Shown piece by piece: positions 51,292-61,406 of a stretch of DNA of 64,000 bases. Position 1 is the stretch's first letter. Each line of letters begins with the position of its first letter. The position numbers and the translations under genes were made by a program. A model generated the notes under the pieces. It saw only the letters and a list, made by a program, of their open reading frames with translations. It searched no databases and was not told the DNA's origin. The stretch comes from Bacteroidota bacterium (lineage in GTDB: Bacteria; Bacteroidota; Bacteroidia; 2-12-FULL-35-15). Where the stretch lies: NCBI GenBank assembly GCA_029237775.1, contig JAQZBR010000003.1, forward strand, positions 62,001 through 126,000. The letters are read 5' to 3'.

Positions 51292-53346
51292 TTAGGGTAA
51301 TTGCTCTTCTGTTTCATTCTCTGCTTCGTATTCCAGTCCGCCACCCTTTCCAAAGAGACGCAATGCTAATTCTTTTCCTGTACCTTTCGCTTCTTTAAAG
51401 ATCATTTGACCTTCAGGAACAATGTTCAGTCCGTTTCCACTTTTTACATTAAAAAACACCTGATAATTCTTTCCTTTTTTCTTGAACAGGATGTTGACTT
51501 CAGCAATATTTGTTTCGTTATTTTCTGCCCAATCGATATTACAGTCTTTAAGATCATCGAGGACATCTTTTGAAATTTCGTCCATATCACCTGCAACGGT
51601 AAGCTTCATCTTCATTTTGATCCCGGAGAAAGGGATCAGCTGTGGAAACTTTTCGAGGAAGCTGTTTGCATATATTCCTTTCTTGTTTCCATCTTTATCA
51701 TCTGAAGCCTGCGCCAAAAGCTCGTACATTCTCGCCTGAAAAAGCTTTTCGTTTGCTGTGTCCAGTAAATTACTGCCATCAGGATCAAGTTCATTATCTA
51801 TTTGCATTGCTTCCTGCAAGGCGTCTTCCTCGTCACCGTTTTCAAGCTTGAGTTGAGCGGCCGCCAGACTGAAATATTTTCTTACTGCAGCCCGCTTATC
51901 ATTTTCTTTACTGTAGTTACATAGATTCTTAAAATAAGACGAATTAAAATCTCTCATCAGATACATGATCTCATCGTATGTAACCGTAGATTCCCCGCAA
52001 AAAAGATCATAAACAATCCGCTTTCGTTCAGGATTATTTGCCAGCTCATTCACCACAACATATTCGGTCATGAGCTTTTCAATTTTCAAAGAAATGATAT
52101 CGTACAGATCACTGATGGAATACCACCATCCCTTATTAAGGAATTTTACCATGTCCATCTTTTTGTCGAGCATCTGCACACGAAGCAAATTGATCGTAAA
52201 CTCATATTGTGACTGTGTAAGCGTGGTATGAAGGTGCAGCTCCCTGAAATTGGCTGCTTTGTCAAGAAAGAATTCGGTGCTGTCGAGCTGACCGTCATAC
52301 AGATAACTTCTTGCAAGCGCAATATTATACCATCCAAAACCCGGAGTGGAGCCACTTTCATCTATCTTGTTCCGCACCATCGTGATCGCTTCTTTGGTGC
52401 GTGCGCCATAAATATATAAGGAAGGCAGGTAATAGTCTGGTTCGCTAAGCGCGTGTTCACGGGCACTTTGGGGCATCGAATAATACATGATTGAGGTGTC
52501 AATATTAGCGAGCTCATGCTGCATGCTTGCATAATTTCCCCAAAGGATCCTGTCGCCTTCTATCAAACGCTGATAATAATATTCAGCGCTGTCATAATTT
52601 GTATTGTAGCAGTGAAGCAGGGCCAGATTGTGGTCAACGCTTAATATGTCATCTCTGCTTTGATCCGGACCAAACCAATAATCATTAATGTCTTTATTCC
52701 GCGATATCATCTCCATCTGAAACTGACAGCAACGGAACGCCATCGCTTCATTCTCTTCAACCGAATTTTTCAGAAAATGAAATTTTTCTGAAGTGAAGAA
52801 TCTGTTGCGATGATAGATCCATGCCCGCTCGTTATAGACATTGAAAAAATCTTTCTGGAAATGGAAACTCTCCAGTCTATCGAGCAAAGCCATTGAAGAG
52901 TCAGGCATTTCAATGCTGTTGTAGCAGTTCTGAAGAGCATACGCGATCTGGTAAAGGTCCGCCATCCGGCTCTGATACTGTGAATAATAAATAACAGACG
53001 AATAAAGATTTCGTAGCCGGTCGCCATAATCTTTTGAAAGAAGGTCGAAAGCTTTCCGTAAAGGAACAGCAGCAAACTTATAGCCCAGGTAATCTGCGCT
53101 GCGTTCAAACTTATAAAGCCCTTCATACATATGCCCGACATAATAGGTACTGTCGAGCCTGATGAATTCGCGGCTTCGTGGAAGCGCATCTTTATCTGTA
53201 GGAGCAACACCGATCCGTTTTGCATCTATCTCATAGCGGGCAGCAGAATTTATCTGCGCCATTACTGAAACATTCAGTAGTGCACAATGGATGATCAAAA
53301 GCAGTAAAAGTGCTTTTCGTTTATATGTCTTGAGCAGGTGGTGCAA
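51292..53346 (-). CDS. secreted TPR-like helical protein, TTG start
   Basis: The 684-residue protein starts with TTG 53346, because a signal peptide (KTYKRKALLLLLIIHCALL, ending VMAQ) lies just behind it and no ATG precedes. The chain is helical with tetratricopeptide-like pairs, for example DSAEYYYQRLIEGDRILWG, GWYNIALARSYLYDGQLDSTEFFLDKA and AAAQLKLENGDEEDALQEA. The C-terminal 120 residues are beta-rich. It overlaps the MoxR gene by 26 bases and probably assembles with its products in the envelope. Confidence 0.75.
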   Translation of the reverse strand: MHHLLKTYKRKALLLLLIIHCALLNVSVMAQINSAARYEIDAKRIGVAPTDKDALPRSREFIRLDSTYYVGHMYEGLYKFERSADYLGYKFAAVPLRKAFDLLSKDYGDRLRNLYSSVIYYSQYQSRMADLYQIAYALQNCYNSIEMPDSSMALLDRLESFHFQKDFFNVYNERAWIYHRNRFFTSEKFHFLKNSVEENEAMAFRCCQFQMEMISRNKDINDYWFGPDQSRDDILSVDHNLALLHCYNTNYDSAEYYYQRLIEGDRILWGNYASMQHELANIDTSIMYYSMPQSAREHALSEPDYYLPSLYIYGARTKEAITMVRNKIDESGSTPGFGWYNIALARSYLYDGQLDSTEFFLDKAANFRELHLHTTLTQSQYEFTINLLRVQMLDKKMDMVKFLNKGWWYSISDLYDIISLKIEKLMTEYVVVNELANNPERKRIVYDLFCGESTVTYDEIMYLMRDFNSSYFKNLCNYSKENDKRAAVRKYFSLAAAQLKLENGDEEDALQEAMQIDNELDPDGSNLLDTANEKLFQARMYELLAQASDDKDGNKKGIYANSFLEKFPQLIPFSGIKMKMKLTVAGDMDEISKDVLDDLKDCNIDWAENNETNIAEVNILFKKKGKNYQVFFNVKSGNGLNIVPEGQMIFKEAKGTGKELALRLFGKGGGLEYEAENETEEQLP

Positions 53347-54340
53347 AAACAGTTCTGTTTATTGTTAGATTTAATTTACTTAATCTGTCGAGCTCTCTTC
53401 CCAGAATAATGGTCAACGCTTTTTGTTTTGCCTCACGGTTGCGGTAGATCAGCCTGTGATCCAGCACTGCGGCTGTAATGCCGCGCAGGTCATCTTCTGT
53501 GACAAATGTTCTTCCGTTCACTAAAGCAAATGCCTTCAAACATTTAAGGAAGGTGATCCCGCTTCGCACTGAAGCTCCGAGAACTATATCCGGGTGGTTA
53601 CGGGTTTCGCGAACTATGTTTCTAACGGCTGTGATGATCTCTTCATGGATAAACACTTTCTCTGTTTCCTGTTGCAGGAACAGGATCTCATTCATGCTTA
53701 ATACCTGTTGAATATGATCCTGGTTGTTTTGGATTCCAAGATAATCCTTATAAATGTTCAGCTCGGTTGTTTCATCAACATAGCCGAAATAAATTTTAAT
53801 GAAGAAACGATCGAGCTGCGCTGCAGGCAATGGATATGTTCCTTCCATCTCTACAGGATTCTGTGTGGCTATTGTGAAGAATAACTTTTCCAGTGGGTAG
53901 GTTGTCTCTCCCATTGTGATCTGGTGCTCTGCCATACATTCAAGCAATGCTGACTGTACCTTCGGTGACGCACGATTGATCTCATCGGCAAGAAGAACAT
54001 TACAGAAGAGCGGGCCTTTTTTAAACACAAACTCTTTTTTAACATCATCAAAAATATGAGAGCCGATGAGGTCCATAGGAAGCAGATCCGGAGTGAACTG
54101 GATCCTTTTGAAGTTGGCGCCCGACTCATTTGCAGATCCGGAAATGCTTTTTGCAAGCGTTTTTGCCATCACTGTTTTGCCTGTTCCGGGATTGTCTTCC
54201 ATGAGTATATGCCCTTTGGCAAGAAGCGCTGTCAGTACAAACTGAATCTGTTCGCGTTTTCCGCGAATTACTGTTTCTATATTATCTACCAGCTTCTTAA
54301 TATTATCAAGCGCTTGTTCGATCTTGATTGTCTCTTCCAT
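53321..54340 (-). CDS. MoxR family AAA+ ATPase
   Basis: The 339-residue protein has Walker A in EDNPGTGKTVMAKTLA, Walker B in LLADEINRASPKVQSALLE, sensor 1 in FFTIATQNPVEMEGTYPLPAAQLDRFF and the C-terminal lid with GASVRSG. MoxR ATPases act as chaperones in maturation of partner proteins, often with DUF58 proteins as here. It starts two bases after the transglutaminase gene and overlaps the TPR gene. Confidence 0.95.
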   Translation of the reverse strand: MEETIKIEQALDNIKKLVDNIETVIRGKREQIQFVLTALLAKGHILMEDNPGTGKTVMAKTLAKSISGSANESGANFKRIQFTPDLLPMDLIGSHIFDDVKKEFVFKKGPLFCNVLLADEINRASPKVQSALLECMAEHQITMGETTYPLEKLFFTIATQNPVEMEGTYPLPAAQLDRFFIKIYFGYVDETTELNIYKDYLGIQNNQDHIQQVLSMNEILFLQQETEKVFIHEEIITAVRNIVRETRNHPDIVLGASVRSGITFLKCLKAFALVNGRTFVTEDDLRGITAAVLDHRLIYRNREAKQKALTIILGRELDRLSKLNLTINRTVFAPPAQDI

Positions 54341-54342
54341 TT

Positions 54343-56964
54343 CTAACTTATTTTAGGTTGTGAAAAATAATGAATCGTGTTGTAAATATTTAAGAACCTG
54401 CTCAACCTTGTTTTAAAAGGGATGTGTGATCTCACAGATTTAATGAAATTGTCGTATGAGTTATTGAGTAACTTAATCTCTACATCTGTCAGTGTTTGCC
54501 GGCTGTATTTCGCTTTCTGATAAGCATTGTTGAATCCTATGAAAGAAGTTCCAAAGTTAGCGTCTACTTCCGTAGCATATTGCTGCGGTCCTTTCCCGTT
54601 TCTGCTGTATCCAAGCTGATTCAGATAATACAATGATGCGCGATAGCAGTGAAATGCTTTATCTGAATTATTTCCTTTCGCTTTTGCATTCATGAATAGC
54701 CATATGAGCCATGGGCTCAGGAAGACCAAAATAATTAATCCTGCAAGCGTTAACAACATTCGGGTCATGACTTTTATCCAGTCGATTGGCTCCTTCGCTT
54801 TCGCTTCTTCCTGTTTTTTCTGATCTTTTACTTCGTCCTTTAAAAAGAGTTTTACTTCATCCACCGGAACAGGAGCGGGCAGCTTTTTTAAGATCGAATT
54901 GAGATCATCATTTTTGTCGGCCAGAATATTCTTAAGTGCTTCAGAATACGAAACTGCTGTTATGTGCATGCCTTTTGTTAAAGATGAAATGGCTACAGCT
55001 CCTGTATCAGCAGATATTGTAGCGATCGAAACATCAACTGTCAACTCTGTTGCAGTTGGACTTTCGTAATCCTTATCGTGATAAAGTAGCTTCTTTATTT
55101 TCAAGCTGATCTGTTTCTTCGCGACATTCACATTCGTGATTTCGCCATCCGCAACCATATACGTTTGTGGAATGTTCATTGGTGGTGTTCCATCAGGTTG
55201 TGGCGATTGCTGCGTATTCACATCAGGAACTGTAGTGTCAAAATCCATCCATCCGTAATCCTGGAAATAAACTTGTGTCCATGCATGCGCCTGATCAGCG
55301 TAGAACCAATACCACCCGGGATTTTTGCTGCTCCTGTCAACGGTGAGATATCCGGCAGCTATCCGGGAAGGAATTCCCAATGAACGTAGCATGAATAAAG
55401 TTGCTCCTGCAAAGTAGGCGCAATATCCTTTTCTGTTCTCGAGTAAAAAGTAGGTCAGTTTATTCGCACTGGGAATTCCGGGGATTCCGGGATTATCAGA
55501 ATATTTAAAAAGCGGCTGACCAAATTCATTCTTGCTCAAAAAGTAATCCCGGATCGCAATCATTTTATCTATTGGAGTGGGTGCATTTGCTGTGATCTGT
55601 TTCGCCAGCTCAGAGATCTTTTTGTATTCTTCATCCTTAGGCATGAAGGTGTAATAATCCATGAACTGTTTATCCGGGCCTTTTATTTTTTTTATCTCAC
55701 GAAGCCTGTTAAAACGAAATTCTTGAAATGATTGCAGCTGTTGATTTCCTGCAGGATTGTATATAAAATAAGCGCTGTTGAGATCACTAACCCACATTTT
55801 GGCACGATACGAACTCTTATATTGATCCTTGAATTCTTTCGGGACCGACATAGGTTGACAGGAGAAAGAAGTTGACGGAGCAAGGAATGCGTCCGGAGCA
55901 AGTACAACTTTGTAAATATCTGCACTGACTACTTTTCTGCTTTTTGTCGCATGTGTATTTTTAATGACTGAAGAATCAGTTTTTGAAAAGTATAATGGAA
56001 TTCTTGATGGATCGGGAAGGAAGAGATCGTTGTGAGGTACCAGACTGTCGCGTTCAAATGTTTGGGTCAGGGTATCAAACTTTGTGTAATAAAAAGCCGT
56101 AAAATAAAGCGGATTGGCAGTGATTCCATCATCAAAATAATTATCCAGCTTCGCAACAAAAACAAGTTGCTTGTCCTTGCTTAACGATCCAGTGAGCTTG
56201 GTCTGATCCTTATTACTTACATTACCTTTGCTATCCTTCTTATTCATGTTCTCACTCTTGTCCTTCCCCTTCTTATCGTTTTGCGCCTGAGAACCGCCCC
56301 ATTCTTTTTCAACGGCCTGGAAATCATTTTTGAAAACGGAAAAAATCATGAAAAACAAAAGAAGAATGACTAATCCGAATCCGGCTAATCTCTTTGTTAC
56401 AAACCATGCGAAACGAGGTTCTTCCTCATTCATGTTTCTGATCAGCTCGGCTGTGTATATGATGTAAAAGGTGTAAGCAAGAACGGGAACAAAGGCATTG
56501 ATCAGCGCATTAACTGTTATGTCTGTTGTTTTACTTACTACAACGATCTTAGAAACCAGCAATAAAACACACCATGCTATTGTAAAATATCTCGACCTGC
56601 TAAAACCGAATCCTGCCAGCCAACCTAATGAAAACAAAAAGCTGAAGATCAGGAACTGGATGGATAAATAGAAGGAGTCGAACTCCCCGAAGCTCAAGCT
56701 TCCAAAGAGTTTATAAACAGAGTAACAAAAGAGGAAGACAAAAAATGCAGTTGTGAAAAAACGAAAGCGGTAAGAATAAAAACAGATCGCAACGAAGAGG
56801 CCTGATGAAAAATAGATCCCCTGGCTGATCCAGTTGTTCTCAAGTATATTATAAAATAGATTTGCATCCCAGAGCAGATAGAAAAAAAGAATAGCTGTCG
56901 GAACCGCAAGTAAAAGCAGTTGCGCCAGCATTTTTTTATAACTATATACTTTTCCTATTGGCAT
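54343..56964 (-). CDS. membrane transglutaminase-like protein (TgpA type)
   Basis: The 873-residue protein has about seven N-terminal membrane helices (to about 215), a periplasmic domain with a transglutaminase-like core, one more membrane helix (about 760-785) and a cytoplasmic C-terminus. The core has the triad: Cys in ENRKGYCAYFAGATLFML, His in DQAHAWTQVYF and Asp in GWMDFDTT. The order matches TgpA-like proteins encoded beside MoxR and DUF58 genes. It may modify or crosslink envelope proteins; the reaction is not established. Confidence 0.9.
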   Translation of the reverse strand: MPIGKVYSYKKMLAQLLLLAVPTAILFFYLLWDANLFYNILENNWISQGIYFSSGLFVAICFYSYRFRFFTTAFFVFLFCYSVYKLFGSLSFGEFDSFYLSIQFLIFSFLFSLGWLAGFGFSRSRYFTIAWCVLLLVSKIVVVSKTTDITVNALINAFVPVLAYTFYIIYTAELIRNMNEEEPRFAWFVTKRLAGFGLVILLLFFMIFSVFKNDFQAVEKEWGGSQAQNDKKGKDKSENMNKKDSKGNVSNKDQTKLTGSLSKDKQLVFVAKLDNYFDDGITANPLYFTAFYYTKFDTLTQTFERDSLVPHNDLFLPDPSRIPLYFSKTDSSVIKNTHATKSRKVVSADIYKVVLAPDAFLAPSTSFSCQPMSVPKEFKDQYKSSYRAKMWVSDLNSAYFIYNPAGNQQLQSFQEFRFNRLREIKKIKGPDKQFMDYYTFMPKDEEYKKISELAKQITANAPTPIDKMIAIRDYFLSKNEFGQPLFKYSDNPGIPGIPSANKLTYFLLENRKGYCAYFAGATLFMLRSLGIPSRIAAGYLTVDRSSKNPGWYWFYADQAHAWTQVYFQDYGWMDFDTTVPDVNTQQSPQPDGTPPMNIPQTYMVADGEITNVNVAKKQISLKIKKLLYHDKDYESPTATELTVDVSIATISADTGAVAISSLTKGMHITAVSYSEALKNILADKNDDLNSILKKLPAPVPVDEVKLFLKDEVKDQKKQEEAKAKEPIDWIKVMTRMLLTLAGLIILVFLSPWLIWLFMNAKAKGNNSDKAFHCYRASLYYLNQLGYSRNGKGPQQYATEVDANFGTSFIGFNNAYQKAKYSRQTLTDVEIKLLNNSYDNFIKSVRSHIPFKTRLSRFLNIYNTIHYFSQPKIS

Positions 56965-56970
56965 TCTCTC

Positions 56971-58347
56971 TTAATTTGATTGATGTAAAATTGTTGATCG
57001 TTCATACTGATCCAACAGCTGCTTTATCTGTTTTTCATTCTTCATTACTTTCAGCCGCAATAGTGATAAGCTCCAGCTTGTTCTGTAAATAGCGATCGAA
57101 TCTTTTTCCTGCTGGACAAAAAGCCATTGCAGCCAGGCACCGATGTTTTGTTTATTCAATCCCTGGGTTAAGGGAACAAAAACGAAGCTGATATCCCTTC
57201 CGTTGCTTTCAAGTAATTGTTTAACCTGTTCCGGATCGCTTAGAGACGAGATGATCACAACGGAAGCATCTTTTGCTTTTACAAAATCGCGCAATTCTTT
57301 ATCACGGTGCCATTTACTAACGCTGATCGCGAAACGTGCTTGCTCTTCATTGCTTCCAATACCATTTTTCGGAATGTCCTGGTCTGCAATATATCTCACG
57401 TCAAAACCTTTTTTAACGAGCTGATTGTAGACCGACCAGCAGATAGTTTTGTAATAATTAAGGAAAGGTATTCTGATCACCTCATTATTCTCTACATCAA
57501 AAGAGGAAAAGAACGAAGTGTACAGATACATGTGGGACGCATAAGGATCGAGCACTTCCGGGATCCTCACAACAAGCTCTTTGTTTTTTGCATAGATCTT
57601 CCAGACGATACGTCTTACGTCATCATTGCTTTCAAAGTTCTTATAATTTATGTGCTCGCCTTCCACCTTTTTAATTTCTTCAATGCGTGTGCTGGTCTCT
57701 TCGGTTTTACGCGGGAATGCATCTATACTTTTTGATTCACGTGTTACGGGATAAGTATGAAAGCCACGTGTAGTATGCAATGAAACTGCAAAGGAAAAAA
57801 ATTGAAAAAAATCTTCAAAATAGATCACCGCTTTTTCGATCCTGTATTCCTTGATCTCCGGAAGGTCCCAGTAATAAGTTCCATCTAGTTCTGTTGTAAA
57901 TAATTTATTTTGGGATCGTTTTATCAATGAGAATTTCTCCGAATAATTCTGGGTATCGTATTTCAATCTGATCTTAACAAAACCGAGTATAGGCTTAAGG
58001 ATAGGATCAATGTGTAAGGTGACAGGCTGTTTTGATTGTTCGGTTGCAGGTTTGGTGTCTATGCTGAAGTTGATGCCGTTCTTCCTTTTCTTAATGATAA
58101 AGAACACAAAGGGTATGATCACCGCAATCAATCCGCCAGATAATAAGATCAGGCAAAAGCCGGATGTAAAACGTAGAAGTAATGAGAAAATATCCCTGTA
58201 TGCTGAATCAGGAATTCCTGCTTTGTGCTGCAACCAGGAATATCCAACGTAAGCTGCAATAAAGAAAAGGCAGAAATAAAACGTAAAAGGAATAAAGAAT
58301 CCTGTCCATTTTAAAGCAAGCCGAATGTTTTTTAACTTCGAACCCAT
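56971..58347 (-). CDS. DUF58 domain membrane protein
   Basis: The 458-residue protein has two N-terminal membrane helices (about 15-40 and 55-85) and a cytoplasmic part with the DUF58 core, HINYKNFESNDDVRRIVWK followed by IYAKNKELVVRI, and a von Willebrand A-like remainder. DUF58 proteins regularly pair with MoxR ATPases. The transglutaminase gene starts six bases downstream. It follows the HhH-barrel gene after 16 bases, so the whole set may be one transcript. Confidence 0.9.
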   Translation of the reverse strand: MGSKLKNIRLALKWTGFFIPFTFYFCLFFIAAYVGYSWLQHKAGIPDSAYRDIFSLLLRFTSGFCLILLSGGLIAVIIPFVFFIIKKRKNGINFSIDTKPATEQSKQPVTLHIDPILKPILGFVKIRLKYDTQNYSEKFSLIKRSQNKLFTTELDGTYYWDLPEIKEYRIEKAVIYFEDFFQFFSFAVSLHTTRGFHTYPVTRESKSIDAFPRKTEETSTRIEEIKKVEGEHINYKNFESNDDVRRIVWKIYAKNKELVVRIPEVLDPYASHMYLYTSFFSSFDVENNEVIRIPFLNYYKTICWSVYNQLVKKGFDVRYIADQDIPKNGIGSNEEQARFAISVSKWHRDKELRDFVKAKDASVVIISSLSDPEQVKQLLESNGRDISFVFVPLTQGLNKQNIGAWLQWLFVQQEKDSIAIYRTSWSLSLLRLKVMKNEKQIKQLLDQYERSTILHQSN

Positions 58348-58363
58348 TGTTAATTTTTTATGG

Positions 58364-60550
58364 TCAGAATTTAAATCGTACCTGAGCTTTGATCTCCGAT
58401 TTTGTATTTCCTTTTATTTCAGTCAGTGATCCTTCTGAGATCACTTTTTTATTATCGTAAACAGTTTGGGCAAAACGCAGCCACACTTCAATTCTTCTGG
58501 TTATGTTGTAATCAAGAAGGATATAAAACTTTGAGCCACGTTCGTAATATGCGGGAATGGAATACGCTCCGGGCATATCGTTCTCATAAGCATAAAGCCG
58601 GACATTATAGCTGTCGGTTTGAAATAATGCGTAGCGAAGGCTTGCGGAAAACTTGCTTCCAACCTTGCTGTAAGTAATATCCTGGTAAATAAGAAACCCC
58701 TTTTCAGTTTTGTTGTTATCCATTTTATAGTCAACAAACTCGAGCCTGTTTTTTAATTTTATTGATGGCAAAACAGAAAAGGAAGTGTTGATCCGGTAGT
58801 TGGTTTGTTCATAAGGAACTATAAAATCTATCTCATCAATATCTGCCGAAGTGTTTTTAAACTTGCTTCTCGAGCGGACCCTCAGATATGCATCAAATTT
58901 TTTGGAAGGTGTGTAATTAAGCTGGGCCATGTAGTCTGTTCCTCTGGAAGGCGCACTGACCTGGTACTTCAGCCATAAAAATTCAAATCGGTCGTAATAT
59001 GCAGTGAGTGTGAATCGTGATGTTGGTTTGGCAGTCATTCCTACATAAAGACCTTTTTCATTACTTGCTGTTGTGTTTTCAGCGAAAGCGTTGCTTAACA
59101 GGTTTTGATAATTTCTGTCATAATTGCGGTGTACCACCGATAATGCTAATCGTGGATCCAGGCTGACGAGTACACCATTTAAGAATGCTTTGCCGCCATT
59201 TGCACTCATTGCTTCTTCCCCGTAAAAATTGAAATTGCGAATAATGAAGTTATAATCAATTCCTAAGTTCGTATTTTGGCGGTCGTTGAACTCGAACTGA
59301 TTATAGATACCCAGACTTCGTTTAAGGTCTGCATTAAGCTCATAGTGCATGCCTGTAAAGCCTATATTGAACTGAGTGCTTTTGTATGAAATATTTCCTC
59401 CGTATACGGTTTGCTGTATTGCGTCTTTGTCCGCGATCTCTGAAGCTGTGGTATGGTAACCGGTTTCCTGAAGCGAAGAGATGGCCGCAATTTCTCCGTC
59501 AGGTAAAGTGTCCGTCACATTTGCATCCACACGTTTGGTGGAGTAGAATGCAGTTGCTTCGAATTTCTTTAGTGCAACTGTCGCTGCCCCTCCGCGGAGG
59601 TAACGGTTCTCATCTACAGAAGCATAAGGCTTGATCCCGTTAGCAGATTTTTTGGAGCTGACAATATCAGAAGTTTTTCCGAAACCATATCCGCTCCACA
59701 TGGTTAGCCCTTGACCGAATGAAGCCTGATAATCACCGATCGCAAGTGATTTGATAAAACGTATATTATGCAGATAAAAATGGGCGGAATAAAAATCAAA
59801 GCCGGTCTTTTGTTTACCATTCAATGTGGAGTCATACCAGTTGTATTTAAAGCGCTGATTATCCTTGAAGAATAATTCTCCCTGATCCTTTTCAGCAGTC
59901 ACACCCCAGCTTACATTGTTTCCATAGGTAAAGCGATAACGTGCGTAAAGTTTATCCGGACTTCCAATATACCGCGAGTTTTGACTTCCATATAGTTTTG
60001 TGCTGTCAATTGCAGTAAATCCGGCTTGTTCTTCAATGGTCCTGCCGTAGCGTAATAAAACAGTATGCGAACCATCTTTAAACATTTCCTTTAGGCTGAA
60101 ATGTGAGGAATTGAAATTATCGGCAACACGAACGTAAGGAAGGATCTTATGAATGGTTTGAAGGTCAAACCCACTGATTCCCTGCAATTCATAGATGGTA
60201 AGAAGCTTCCCGTTTTTTTTGATATGCCTGAAAAGATTATTGATCTGAATATCGGTCAGGCTTTGTAATGAACGCAATTCCTCAATAGTCGTATTATTCA
60301 GATTGATCGGATGCTCTTTATATTGATTTAGCGCATCGAGGAAAGTAGTGTAGTCAGCATCTTCGTTCTGGCTGTCTTCAGTGATGTTTTCAAGTCTTTG
60401 CTGGAGATCACTGTCGTCTGTTTTAGGAATGATGGTATCCTGAGCGAAAAGAGAAAATGTTAAAAGTGTAAGAGTTAAAAGTGAGAATGTTTTTTTTCCG
60501 GCAAAGAAAAAAAACGAGTTCGATATTCGGATATAGATAGGATTCTTCAA
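58364..60550 (-). CDS. outer-membrane barrel protein with N-terminal helix-hairpin-helix domain, TTG start
   Basis: The start is TTG 60550, three bases after the previous stop; no ATG precedes the signal region (TFSLLTLTLLTFSLFAQ, 21-37). The 728-residue chain has an acidic stretch (45-70), a ComEA-like helix-hairpin-helix domain (82-140; PINLNNTTIEELRSLQSLTD, KLLTIYELQGISGFDL), then about 580 residues of alternating beta strands ending QVRFKF, an outer-membrane barrel. HhH domains bind DNA without sequence preference. Periplasmic HhH fused to a barrel suggests DNA handling at the outer membrane, but no function is proven. Confidence 0.85.
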   Translation of the reverse strand: MKNPIYIRISNSFFFFAGKKTFSLLTLTLLTFSLFAQDTIIPKTDDSDLQQRLENITEDSQNEDADYTTFLDALNQYKEHPINLNNTTIEELRSLQSLTDIQINNLFRHIKKNGKLLTIYELQGISGFDLQTIHKILPYVRVADNFNSSHFSLKEMFKDGSHTVLLRYGRTIEEQAGFTAIDSTKLYGSQNSRYIGSPDKLYARYRFTYGNNVSWGVTAEKDQGELFFKDNQRFKYNWYDSTLNGKQKTGFDFYSAHFYLHNIRFIKSLAIGDYQASFGQGLTMWSGYGFGKTSDIVSSKKSANGIKPYASVDENRYLRGGAATVALKKFEATAFYSTKRVDANVTDTLPDGEIAAISSLQETGYHTTASEIADKDAIQQTVYGGNISYKSTQFNIGFTGMHYELNADLKRSLGIYNQFEFNDRQNTNLGIDYNFIIRNFNFYGEEAMSANGGKAFLNGVLVSLDPRLALSVVHRNYDRNYQNLLSNAFAENTTASNEKGLYVGMTAKPTSRFTLTAYYDRFEFLWLKYQVSAPSRGTDYMAQLNYTPSKKFDAYLRVRSRSKFKNTSADIDEIDFIVPYEQTNYRINTSFSVLPSIKLKNRLEFVDYKMDNNKTEKGFLIYQDITYSKVGSKFSASLRYALFQTDSYNVRLYAYENDMPGAYSIPAYYERGSKFYILLDYNITRRIEVWLRFAQTVYDNKKVISEGSLTEIKGNTKSEIKAQVRFKF

Positions 60551-60553
60551 GGC

Positions 60554-61390
60554 TTATCCTTTGGATTTTTCCGTTTTCGCAAATACATAGCTTAGGCCAA
60601 GTTGCGGGCTGATCCCCAGCGTTTGATGATAGCTTGCAGCCAGATCGATCTTGATGTTTTTCAGATTAATGCCAAAGCCAAACGTGCTTAAAGTTGGATT
60701 CGTTGAAATCCCGATACGCAGATAGAACTCCTTTACTGCCTTGTATTCAATTCCTGCTTTGAACTCAGGTTTATACCTGATATCCTTTTGTGCTTCGATC
60801 GCTAGGATAACTTTTTCAGAGAAAGTATAATCTCCTCCCAAACGGATGATGGTAGGCAAGCGCTCATCATCGTAATCGGAGATCTTTGCCCGTGTAGGAT
60901 TAAAAACATGCACCCCGATATTCAAATTCTTAATCGGCTTAGCAACGATACCCGCTTCTGCAGCAAGCACGCCTTTACTTCCGTACCCTTCAGCAATTTT
61001 TGTAGTAAGGTAATCAATGGCAATTCCAGCAGATAATTTGTCGCCAAAGGCTTTACCGAAGGAGACACTGTATTTGTTTTCGTTGTATTGTGAGTAACCG
61101 AAGTTAGTGATACAAATACCAAAAGTCCCTGCCTTAACAGGAAGGACTGCAACACCACCACGAACGCTTATTTCTTTCAAGAGGAAGCGGTTCTCATAGG
61201 ACACACCGGCTCCGGCATCACGAACAAAACCAAGTGCGCCCTGGTTATGATGTGCGCTCCACATATCACTCAAAGAAACGGAAGCGTTCCCCATTGCTGA
61301 GGAACGCGGTCCGATAGGATAATCTTCATTACCACCCAATGCGGCTGAAAAAATGCCGCAGGCAATAAACAAAACGGTAATTCTTTTCAT
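60554..61390 (-). CDS. PorV/PorQ-like outer-membrane protein
   Basis: The 278-residue protein has a signal peptide (ends SAALGG) and begins its mature part PIGPRSSAMGNASVSLSDMWSAHHNQGALGF, the typical opening of the FadL-related PorV/PorQ/UPF0164 group. The rest alternates beta strands and ends GLSYVFAK. Some members are T9SS shuttle or attachment components, but this one is not next to other T9SS genes. It is three bases before the HhH-barrel gene and 16 bases after purE, so they are probably co-transcribed. Confidence 0.82.
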   Translation of the reverse strand: MKRITVLFIACGIFSAALGGNEDYPIGPRSSAMGNASVSLSDMWSAHHNQGALGFVRDAGAGVSYENRFLLKEISVRGGVAVLPVKAGTFGICITNFGYSQYNENKYSVSFGKAFGDKLSAGIAIDYLTTKIAEGYGSKGVLAAEAGIVAKPIKNLNIGVHVFNPTRAKISDYDDERLPTIIRLGGDYTFSEKVILAIEAQKDIRYKPEFKAGIEYKAVKEFYLRIGISTNPTLSTFGFGINLKNIKIDLAASYHQTLGISPQLGLSYVFAKTEKSKG

Positions 61391-61406
61391 TAACAGAATT
61401 TAAATA

